Shown: in pieces, positions 51,250 to 61,000 of the stretch | Position numbering within the stretch: the stretch's first letter is position 1 | Layout: the number at the start of each line of letters is the position of its first letter | DNA from: Mesostigma viride | Lineage: Eukaryota; Streptophyta; Mesostigmatophyceae; Mesostigmatales; Mesostigmataceae | DNA length: 64,000 bases | NCBI GenBank assembly: GCA_009746045.1 | Contig: RPFO01000406.1 | Coordinates: 2,096,287 to 2,160,286 of the forward strand | Reading direction: 5' to 3' | The notes under the pieces: generated by a model | Database searches by the model: none | What the model saw: only the letters and a program-made list of their open reading frames with translations | Told to the model about the DNA's origin: nothing | Program-made: the position numbers and the translations under genes

Positions 51250-53213
51250 AATCGGGGTTCTTTGAACGGAGTTTCTTCTATACGTGAATGCGGGAACAAG
51301 AGGCCGCTGGATGAGCGGCTTATAGGTCGTAGTGTTTACTCGTAGCTGTTTGGCTAGAGCTTTTGTGATTAGTAGATGCAATATAGTGCATGGTTGAAAA
51401 ATGAATTAAATAAAATGTGCGTTCCGCGCTTGGGTTGATTATACCCGGGCGGAACGGGGCGTGAGGTGCAGTGCCCCTGAAAAGAACAACCTACGCATTA
51501 TTTAATACTAGCCGTGCAGATTCGGGATATTCTACCCCCGGTCTGTACGGTTAGCGTCTTACTAGCATCCACTAAACATAAGGGTTTAATGACGTCAGTT
51601 AGCTAGGGATAAGGGAGGTTTTGCGACTAAAAGCCGCTCTGGCTGGTTTTGTCGGCCTCTTTCTTTGCTCGTTGTCGTTGCGGCGGCAGCCGCAGCTATG
51701 GGTGCTGCGGAGCAAAATCCCAAAAGCACTGGTTGCACTGGCCACTTGGCCAGTGGTGAGACTTCCAGTTGTTAACCGGCCAGGCGTAGTTCCTCGCTCG
51801 GTTAACTAAAAGAAAAGAAAATGATTACCTCCGGTCCGCACCTTTTCCCCAGCTTGGGGTCTTTGGTGGGCCGGATGCCGTGACAGGTGCTCAACTGTCG
51901 CTTGGTCGGCCCAGTGCGCGAGCTGGTGCTCCGTACCTGGGGATGCTTGCACCCCGGGTTGGAGCCGGATGGCTGGCACTGGCGACCCGTGTCTCGGTCC
52001 GCGGCCTGCGGCTTTTTCTTCGGAAATTGCTGCTGGCCAGCAAACTTTGCAATTGCCTTCCGCCGAGGGGGGGGTGGTTGGGGCTGGGGACGGCGATGGG
52101 AAAAGCGCCTAAGCTAGAAATTTTTTCCCCACGCATAGAAACCTCGGGGGGGAATGCGGTCTTGGCTGAACGGACTCTCGTTCAGCCAGGTGCCTGGGGC
52201 TGTGGCCTCGGGCATCCGGGCTGGCGGGGCCTGGGCTAGGTCCACGTTTTTTCTCGAAGCACCCCGGGTCTATGGGGAGACGGCCATAGCGGTACCGACT
52301 CGGGGCCCCGAGAGGGGTCATGATAGGCTGGCCGTGCGCAATCGCAGTGCAAATGCGCTGGGCCTTTTTGGGCCTGGCCATGCATCCACAGCCGCCGGGC
52401 ACACGCCTCCCGATGTGGGGGGGCTCCCGTTTTGCGGCAGGGCGGTCACTTGTGACAACGAGCAAGGTGGAGTGCGGCTTCAAGGGAAAGCCAGGGCGGG
52501 GGTGATTGGGCAACGTACTTCATGAAGGGCCTTGAACGGCGTGCCTCCGGGCATGTCAATTAGTGTCACATGTATGCTTCCACTTATTGTTTTAATGAAG
52601 ATGCTGGTTTTTGTGGGAGCTACGTGGGACATGAATCGGGGTTCTTTGAACGGAGTTTCTTCTATACGTGAATGCGGGAACAAGAGGCCGCTGGATGAGC
52701 GGCTTATAGGTCGTAGTGTTTACTCGTAGCTGTTTGGCTAGAGCTTTTGTGATTAGTAGATGCAATATAGTGCATGGTTGAAAAATGAATTAAATAAAAT
52801 GTGCGTTCCGCGCTTGGGTTGATTATACCCGGGCGGAACGGGGCGTGAGGTGCAGTGCCCCTGAAAAGAACAACCTACGCATTATTTAATACTAGCCGTG
52901 CAGATTCGGGATATTCTACCCCCGGTCTGTACGGTTATCGTCTTACTAGCATCCACTAAACATAAGGGTTTAATGACGTCAGTTAGCTAGGGATAAGGGA
53001 GGTTTTGCGACTAAAAGCCGCTCTGGCTGGTTTTGTCGGCCTCTTTCTTTGCTCCCCACCCACCCACCCGTGTCTTGGTTGCCTCTAGGGCAACGTACTT
53101 CATGAAGGGCCTTGAACGGCGTGCCTCCGGGCATGTCAATTAGTGTCACATGTATGCTTCCACTTATTGTTTTAATGAAGATGCTGGTTTTTGTGGGAGC
53201 TACGTGGGACATG
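51250..53213. mobile_element. Head-to-tail pair of related units inserted in element C
   Basis: Unit 1 is 51250-52633 and unit 2 is 52634-53213. They share the first 421 bases (51250-51670 and 52634-53054, one substitution noticed) and the last 126 (52508-52633 and 53088-53213). The middles differ: 837 GC-rich bases in unit 1 versus 33 in unit 2. The common part contains a hairpin, GTTCCGCGCTTGGGT against ATACCCGGGCGGAAC. On the minus strand the 126-base part is open, with TKTSIFIKTISGSIHVTLI, reminiscent of a ubiquitin-like first hairpin. No terminal inverted repeats or long target duplication were found, and at most AA is shared at the edges. The class is unknown. Confidence 0.8.
51671..52507. 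other. GC-rich middle of unit 1, possible captured sequence
   Basis: 837 bases absent from unit 2. Open frames exist on both strands (for example 51880-52239 plus and 52109-52513 minus), but none matches a family I know and they overlap. Could be a captured host fragment or non-coding cargo. Confidence 0.4.
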
Positions 53214-53578
53214 AAAGGGGATATCCTTCTTTAATAAATGATTAATAGGGGCTGCTATAGTCGCGAAACGCGGGATAAAGCGCCTATAGTAAGAAGCAAT
53301 TCCTAGGAAACTACGTACACCTTTAACGTCGGTAGGGGTAGGCCATTCCTGAATTGACTTAGTTTTATCCGGGTCGGTAGCGACCCCGGCATCTGACAGA
53401 ACGTGCCCTAAAAATGGGACACTCCTACCCGAACGAACTTTAGCACGGCGCGCCCACAAAGAATTTTCAGCCATTATTTCTAATACTTTCTTCAAATCAC
53501 GTAGGTGCGTTTCAAAATCAGGAGAGTAAATAAGAATATCATCTAAGTAAGCTTGAGCACAAGAACGGTCATGCTCAG
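53214..53578 (-). pseudogene. pol: Reverse transcriptase end of element C
   Basis: On the minus strand, after the point where D inserted (in SEHDRS), the frame continues through AYLDDILIYS, KKVLEIMAENSLWARRAKV, VPFLGHVLSDAGV and RSFLGIASYYRRFIPRF, to LLKKDIPF at the tandem insertion. The part shown matches A. Confidence 0.9.
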
Positions 53579-54150
53579 TGTTACGTCGCGTAACAATTCG
53601 TGTAGTTACGGACGTAAATTAGGTCTTTTGCCTCGGTTGTCCCTAGGTTTACGTTTAGGCTCCTACCGGGACATTATTGTCTTCGTAACAGTACTGTGGT
53701 ACATTGGGTGCCGTTGGGCGCCGCGCCGCGTACTTTACTAGTGGTCCTGATCCTGTGGTAGAATGTAGTGGACCAGCGTGCATCAGTAGATGTAGTGGAC
53801 CAGCGTGCATCTGTAGGCGAGGGCCATGTCGGCCCGAGCGTGTTGGACCGTTGGTGACCATTTATGCGCGTTCTACCCCTTGTGTGTGCACTCGGCGTGT
53901 GTTAAGTGAATTGACACATTTAGGCTTGGGTCACGGCAGTGTAGTTGTGTTTCCTTCCTCTATTCCTGGAGTAAACGGGTTTTGGTAAATGGTTGTATGG
54001 CGTATTATAGCAACACTTACGTTAATGCATTGAGATCAGCTCCGTCACGTTCGTCTTTCGCCAGAGGGTTAAGTAGAGGAGGCCTGACCAGTTTAGGTAG
54101 TATCAGGCCCATTAGAGGTAGAGGTGGAGGTAGATATCCGCGGCGTAACA
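53579..54150 (+). repeat. Element D 5' LTR (572 bp)
   Basis: Starts TGTTACGTCGCGTAACA and ends CCGCGGCGTAACA. Contains GTAGTGGACCAGCGTGCATC twice (about 53766 and 53793). The target flank is CTCAG (53574-53578). Confidence 0.95.
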
Positions 54151-54683
54151 ATGGTTCCGGAGGAACTTCAGTAGGTAGTGAACGAGACGACTATCCCTTG
54201 CCACATACACCTTTTCAAGACCCCTTCCGCGTCCAGGAACAAGAAGTCGACACTTCCTTGATAGGTAATGGGCGGGTCGCCTTCAAGCTAGGAGCGTCGT
54301 GCTGCCCGTTTCGGGACACGCTTTACCTAGAAGCTAGACCTGCTCACAGCGGATAAATCCTTTCGTAGTTAGCCTGTCCTTCGCCTTGTTTTCCTGCTTA
54401 CGGTTGTTTCCTGCCTTAGATCGGGGAGTATTACTGTTCGGAGACGATTAGCGTCGCCGTACCTACACCTTTTTCCTTGTGCTGCTGCTTTATTAGACGG
54501 CCGCACCCGCAGAGTTACGGGGCGCTGTGTTAGGACGAGCGCTGGGATATCCGGCCGCTGACTTAGGACGAGAGCTGGAAACTCCCGCCCTCCTTCTTCT
54601 CTCGGTGATCCAGATCGTCAAGCTAAGTCGCCTACCCCTACCTCGTCTAGCTTGACATCACAAGACACGCCAGGTGAGTTATC
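54151..54683 (+). promoter_or_regulatory. Element D primer-binding site, leader and splice donor
   Basis: TGGTTCCGGAGG follows the LTR after one base. CAG|GTGAGT at 54671-54679 is the donor-like site directly before the ORF0 ATG, same as in A. Confidence 0.65.
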
Positions 54684-54928
54684 ATGAGTCAACGTCGTGT
54701 TTTTACTGCGCCTTCCCATTCATCTAGTGATAATAGTTTAGCTAAGTATTACGTAGTTATTACCCCTCAATGGTCAGCCATTTTCCTCTCTTGGTCAGAT
54801 GCTAGGAAGATAGTGCAAAACCGTACATATAATGTAATTAGGTATAAGAAATTTGTTACCTTCGAGGAAGCTCAACAATTCCTTATAGACCATAGCGTAT
54901 CAGATCTAGGCCTACACGTACGTTCTAC
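54684..54928 (+). pseudogene. ORF0 of element D, N-terminal half with viroplasmin-like domain
   Basis: Same as the A protein through residue 82, including KYYVVITPQW and YKKFVTFEEAQQFL. Element G is inserted after the codons for HVRST. The remaining 49 codons, through EFGSLSITVVKKD, lie at 62590-62737, so the ORF was intact before G arrived. Confidence 0.85.
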
Positions 54929-55401
54929 AGTTAGTCTCCATGCTTTGCTGTAGACTAAGTCTCAAAGGCATTGTGAATACAACGTATGAATAAGCCTTGT
55001 AAACCCACGTTGGTATGTGAATATAAATACCACGTGGGCTATGCAGATAGGGATGCTAGTCGAGTCGCATACGTTTCCCTAGATAGGTACTTTGGGTACT
55101 GAGGTACGTGACAGATGTCAGTACCCAGTATACGTAGTGTCCTGTCATTGGACGGTACTAGAGTATCCTAGATAGGGACCGTACTGCAGCGTGCATTGAT
55201 TTGTGATCGCACGATGCAGTGACTAGGCAGCTACCTGTCATCGTGCGGCCTCGGGCCAACGGTCTGCACCCAACGGTCACTGGCGGCGCAGCCGGTGAGA
55301 GGAACGTTGATAAAGGGTAAACCTATTTTCTAATGAACCAAGCAATTCATTGCTCCAAGCCTTCAGTGTTCTCAAGCAATATATCCCACCGCATTCTAAC
55401 T
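54929..55401 (+). repeat. Element G 5' LTR (473 bp)
   Basis: Starts AGTTAGTCTCCATGC and ends CGCATTCTAACT. TATAAATA at 55023-55030 is a likely TATA box. Only 18 bases separate the LTR end from the first ATG (55420), leaving no room for a separate classical 18-base primer site plus leader. Confidence 0.95.
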
Positions 55402-55419
55402 TGAATTTTATTTGCTACC

Positions 55420-58053
55420 ATGGCTATCACGAACAAGAATGTCGCTAAGAAGCTTTCCTACAACGAGGATGATGATGGGCAGGATCGGCGGATGCCCAGA
55501 GACAACAACAAGAAGCCGGCTGGCGATGCGGCCATTTCCAAGAAAAAGAAAAAGAACAAAAAGACTCACAATGGTTGCCAGGACGAGGGGACGGCGGCTG
55601 CAAAGCCGACCGACCTACCCCCCTCCCCTGCGAGGCCGGAGGCCGAGACGGCTCCCCCCGGGGAGACCGGCTTACCCTCGACTCCGGCGGCCGCCCCAGC
55701 CGCAACCACGGCTGGCGCGGCCATGGCTGCGGAGACCTCGGTGGTAAACCCCACTGAGGCTCCACAGTCCGGCCCCACGTTGCCATCTCTTCGGGAGCGT
55801 ATGCCCCGTCAGACGGCCTCGGTGGCACCGGACGGGACGATTACCTTTCGTCCCGCCACATCAAACCTTAATGTCCCTTTCGCCCAGGGACATAACCACA
55901 TTGAGCTAACGTTTGGGCGACCCTCTGCGTCCCTTCTTCGCAAGAAGAAGGACATGGAGAGTATTAAACTCGCACGGGTGGTGCGAAAACCTGTGGAACC
56001 CATCGCCGGACAACCAATGTCCGACGATGAGGTATCCGACACTGCCAGTCTCCCCGATGGGGAGACTGAGATCAATCTTACCCCAGCGCTCCTGGCGGTC
56101 GAGCAGGCCGCGCTGGTGGCAAATGAAGAACGCCGAGAGCGGCAGCGGGACCGAGAGGTCCGCCGAGAGGCGGCTTTTCGGCTCGCCGCTAAGCGGCAAG
56201 AATATGAAGAGGAAGCCGCCCGTCGCCTGGCTACCCACCAGGCGATGGCGGACGCGTACCGCGAGGCCACCCAGCGGTTACGTGACCTCTTAAAAAATGC
56301 TGACTATCCCATGCACTATGCGGACAGTCAAGACCTGGCCGAGCTTGCTCGGTCAGCACACTTTAAAACCATGTCCTCCATCACCCAAGCCAGGGTCACG
56401 GAGGCCATCTTGGCCAAACATGGGGTGGTAGCTGAAGAAGCCCCCCCGCTGGAAACCACCAGCAAGAAACCCTCTCCCCCCCAACCCCTGCAGTACAAGG
56501 AGGGACTGCTGGCCCTGGGCGCGAGGAAGGGCAAAGAGGCGGACTGTCCAGTCCGGCCTGCTATGATCATGGGAGAACCACTCCCTGACATACCCGAGGA
56601 TGAGGCTGCTTTTCAGGCAGCCCTCCGGGAGCATGAGGTACGCAAGGAGATGAAGCGTCTCATGCGGGAGGAGGCCAGGAGGAGAGCAGAGGCAGACACC
56701 CCTGCCCGCCCCTCCACCGATGGGGCTGGACCCAGTGGGGTTACCCGGACACCCCCGGGCTCCCCCAGGGCCACCATGACCCCCCTCCCCCTCCCCCACC
56801 ACCCCAGGTTCGCCCTGTGGGTTGGGGCCCCCTCCCAAACCAGGGGGGGTGGCCAGGACCCCAGGAGGCCCTGGGGGGAGGTGCAGAGGTGCCACAGGCA
56901 CCCAACAGGCCTGCTGAGGCCCCCCCAAGGAGCGGGGATGTCCTGGAACAGCTCGCCATTCTCCAGGCCCAGCTGGCCTCGTTGCAAGATCAGCAGTTAA
57001 CAGCTAACCAGCTGCAAACTGTCGAGGGCCTGCGCGCCCTGATGTCGCGGTATGAGCGGGGGACCATCAACCTGGACCCCACCCGCCTGCAACAAGCAAC
57101 CGACAGCTTCTTGAGGGCCAACCCCCCTCTCACAGGTGTGTTTAACCCTCATAAAAAGGAATCCAAAATCAATATTGCTGGCTTGCCTGAGGGTCACACT
57201 GTTGAACAAGCTAAGCAATTTGTTTTTGCTTTGGAGTATGGGATGGAAGGTCTTAACCTTAGACATCAGTTTAAGGCTCTCAGGGCCTCCTCCACATTCC
57301 ATCAATCATCTCCTGCAATCAGAGCATTGATTCAAACCTATCAGGAACGTACCCTGACACCTGAAGCAGCCATTGAACAGTGGCCTACCTTTATCACTGA
57401 TCTGAAACAGCTAGTGCTTACCAATAACCACATGGAAGCAGTAGAACGTTTCAACTGGCTTGCTGCATATAAGGTGAACAAGAATAACCTCTCTGGGGAT
57501 GCAAAAACATACAGGGTAATGATTGAGAAAGACCTTGAGCTTCTCAAGCTCCAACCAAGGTATCTCATCCACACCTGGCTAACAAAAGCTAATTTGCAAC
57601 CTTCTGTCCTGGCTACCCTGCTTACAGGCCTCAAGTCCCTCTGGGACAACTTCAGAGCTGCCATGCTCTATATCGAGGAGGCAGTGGACCCCCTGGGTAC
57701 TGGCAACAACCAGGCCCAGGACCCCAAGGTCCAGGGTGTCCAAGGCCACAAACGCAAGGGGCAGGCCAGCCAGGGGGGGCACCCAAGACCCACAAGTCCT
57801 CCCACCAAGGGGGCAGTGGCTCTCAGGGGCGTGGCAACACGTGGCACCGTGTGCCCCTGCATGGCAACCCCAACAACAACAACAACAACAACAACAACAG
57901 GTCCCAGCAGGGCAACAATAACAACAGGTCCCAACAGGGCCAAAACAACAACAACAACAGGTCCCAGCAGGGCCAGAACCGGTCCCAGCAGGGAAACAAC
58001 AACAACAACAACACAACAACAACCAGCCTGGCAACCCTGGGGGGTCCATAAGG
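55420..58053 (+). pseudogene. gag: Gag of element G with long charged N-terminal extension (three frame changes)
   Basis: Frame 1, 55420 to about 56790: MAITNKNVAKKLSYNED, a Lys run KKKKKNKK that resembles a nuclear localisation signal, a proline-rich part, then a long charged helix (ERQRDREVRREAAFRLAAKR). The frame changes in a C-rich tract near 56770-56800. The capsid-like core follows to about 57770: LEQLAILQAQLASLQDQQL, HTVEQAKQFVFALEYGMEGL and PRYLIHTWLTKANLQPS. A second change occurs at the G7 run near 57772, and a third within the AAC repeats near 58000, leading into the zinc knuckle in the pol frame. Identical LTRs make assembly error or programmed shifting as likely as decay. Confidence 0.8.
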
Positions 58054-61000
58054 TGCCTGAGGTGCTTCCAACGAGGGCACGCACGGCACAACTGCCCCAA
58101 CAACGACTCCCTGGCCAACGGGGTGGATCTCTGCCCGGGCTGCTGGCACGCACGTCATCCCCTGGGGCCTCCAGGCAGCCGTTGCAACAGGCCTCGCTAC
58201 CCAAATCAATGTGAGTTCACTCACCTTATGTACTCTGAGGATGATGATCTCATTACCATTGGGGATGGCAACCAGGGCATAATTGATTTTGAGGCAGCAA
58301 CCTTACTGTCCTCCCAACACCCTGTTCTGGAACCTTACATAAAAGCACTAACCCCTACTGTTGACAACTCCATAGATATCAAGGAGCTTGCTCATCAGCT
58401 GCACCTAGCCATGGGTCATGAAACAGTGGCTGAGGAACTGGCCAGACGGCTGGGGGGTAGTAGCATGGGAAAACAACTCAGGAATGCAGTAAAACTGGCT
58501 AGACAACACTGTCAAGAATGTCAGTTCAATAGCCCCAAACCTCAAAAATGGCATACTGCAACTCCTTCCACCAATAGGGGCATGATAGTGGGGGATGTGA
58601 TGCACATCAACAAAGATGTCCAACCCTACCTGATCCTAAAAGACTCATGGTCCAGGTTCACAGTAATGGAACCCCTACCTGGCATGTCTGCAGGGCAGCT
58701 ACGTGTTGCACTCATGATTGCTTTACCCAGATTCTACCCAGTTGACAGAATTTTGCTTGATCAACAATTTTCTTGTCTGACTGACCTGGAAGGGTGTGAA
58801 GCAATAGAGATTGCTGGGCTGGAAGATCATGAGGGTCAGGGGGTCATTGAAAGAACCATCAGATCTGTCAAAACCCTACTAGCCAAAAATCCTTCCAAGG
58901 ATGCTACTTCAGGGGTCTATTGTGACAGGGCACTCTGGTGTCATGAAATGTGCACAACCCTAAACATGAGACCTGTCTTGCATGCCACGTGGGGTGAAGT
59001 AATCCCAGCAGGCCTGCAGGCAGGTGTATATCCCCCAGAGGTGATAGCACTGTACAACACTGCACGTGCACAAACCTCAGCAAAACTGGCAGAAAAAGAT
59101 AAAACCCATTCCAGGCCAGTATTCCAAAAAGGTGATCAAGTTCTCTATTACAAGGAAAACAGCTTTGGTAAGGTTGGAACTTGGCTAGGTCCAGTTACCA
59201 TCCGTGGATTTACCAAAAACAGCAAGACCGTGGAGGTCAAGCACAATATCAATGGGAAGCGTCACAGGGTGAGCTGTCATAGAATTAAGAAGTATTATTC
59301 TCCCATGGCAGACGTGCCTGGGGAAGAGTCTTTAAGCATGGACTCACTACTTCTATCTGGCAACTCCAGCATGCCCAGCAGTAGCTCTGAGCCACCAATT
59401 ACTGCTGTTGACAGCACCACAGCACCCTCTGTGAACCCTTCCACCCTCAGTGAAGCCAGGCCCACTTCACAACCTGGGGATTGCTTAACCAGGCACGAGG
59501 TAGCTGGGTTGGAAGCATTAGCTCAGCCCCAAGGCACCAAATTGTCTGCCAACCCTCCCGCTCTGAGGTCAAGATTGGCAGTCGCCTTGCAAGCATTACA
59601 CAGGTCACATAAGCAACAAGCTGCTGTGGCCGCAGGGTTGGCAAAAGTCTCAGCTGTGTGCACTAGTCAGGACCCCTGGACCCTGGCAATAGACACTCAG
59701 GCACAGGTCAGTGTGATCAGTGCACAAGCCATCCCTGGTCTTGAGATTGCACCTTCATTTTGGGCACGGGTGCAGGATTTCTCAGGCCAAAGCTCACTGG
59801 ATGTAGTGGGACAAGTGATGCTCCCTATACTTGGTATTCAGACACCCTTCCAGGTGGTGGAGGGGTACTCTGGTAACACCTTGTTGGGGGAACCTTTTGT
59901 ATCCTATCCTGGGGTGCTTATCTCAGCTAATGAGCTCAGTGTCACAGGGGTGGGTGCAGTTCCTCTGGACCACTTTAAAATCCCTCTCTCCAGTATTGTC
60001 CCTGGTATGGATGCTGTCATCAAGGCAGTCAACACTCAGTATGCACCAGGGGAGATCCCTGATCTGGACAAGTTAGTGCACAGCCAGTTCCTCCATCCCT
60101 CAGCCTTTGGGCTGGGTAAGTGGGACATAGCCATGCACTCACCCCACCAAATCTCCCACGTCATACAAGAATGCAAAACACAAAAAGGGTTTACCAAGTG
60201 GCTGATGGCCATTGTCCACCAAGCCAGGCAGGAATGGGTCCTGCCCAACCCCAAAAACCCTCAATACAAACCGCCTGTCACCCCTTCATGGGACGTGCCA
60301 GAGGGAGCCAAAAAGCTCAGATTAAAATTTGTTCTCAAACAAAAACCACAAAAAGTGGGCTCCCCAATCTTCCATGCCAGACCATGTGTCACAGAATTAA
60401 AGGGGACCTCCACACTGCCAAAAGGGGAAACATACACACCTGGGCTGCAACAAACCTCACTCAGGATCATGCTCTCCCTCTTCCTCCACAACCTCAATGC
60501 AGGCCAAGACTATGTCTGCAAAGCCACTGATATTAAAAGGGCCTTCCTCAGGGGGGACCCAGAAAAGGCTGAATCTGTGTGGAAAGGGAAGGTGTACGTG
60601 GTAGACACCCCAGCTGTGTGGAAACCTTATATTGATGAGCCCCACCTTATCATCAACATTGGGGTGGAAGGGCTTGTCAGTGCCCCAAAAATTTTCAGAG
60701 ACTCAGCAGAGGAAGTATTCAAAAAGCTCAAGGCCACGTATGATGACCTGGACCCATGCTTTTTTGTTGTACCCACCCCCTCTGGACTGCTGTTCTTTGT
60801 GTGGCATGGAGATGACCAACTCATTTGTGGGCCTAGAGCTGAGGTGGAAACCTTTATTCAGCAGGTCCAGGAATCATATGAGATTGGCAAACAGGTGGAA
60901 TTGAGCACAACCCCCATCCAGTTCTGTGGCATCATGTTGCAGCTGCATAGGCAGCCAGATCAGTGGGTCTGCTCTCTCTCCCCTCCTGCAGAATATATCC

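Larger units (their letters stand above)
45764..53578 (-). mobile_element. Ty3/gypsy element C (minus strand), 3' part
   Basis: Same family as A and D. From right to left: RT end (53578-53214), RNase H (51249-50632), integrase with chromodomain (50672-49115), ORF3 (49038-46709), 3' untranslated region, polypurine tract and 3' LTR (46339-45764). A tandem insertion lies at 51250-53213. Element D cuts C at 53578 in the RT region upstream of the YLDD box; the rest of C should lie beyond D. C is the only copy here with the integrase core, although its frames are damaged. Confidence 0.9.

Noticed and set aside
52680-52720. Hammerhead ribozyme near GCCGCTGGATGAGCGGC in the tandem units
   Set aside because: The core reads CTGGATGAG instead of CTGATGA and the matching GAAA element and third stem could not be found.
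51250-53213. Helitron
   Set aside because: The unit edge has A before TC, but the 3' end is GACATG with no CTRR and no terminal hairpin.
45764-53578. Interpreting 45764-54150 as one complete element bounded by its two LTRs
   Set aside because: The two LTRs are in opposite orientation, and the second is followed by the PBS and leader of a plus-strand element, so they belong to different elements (C and D).
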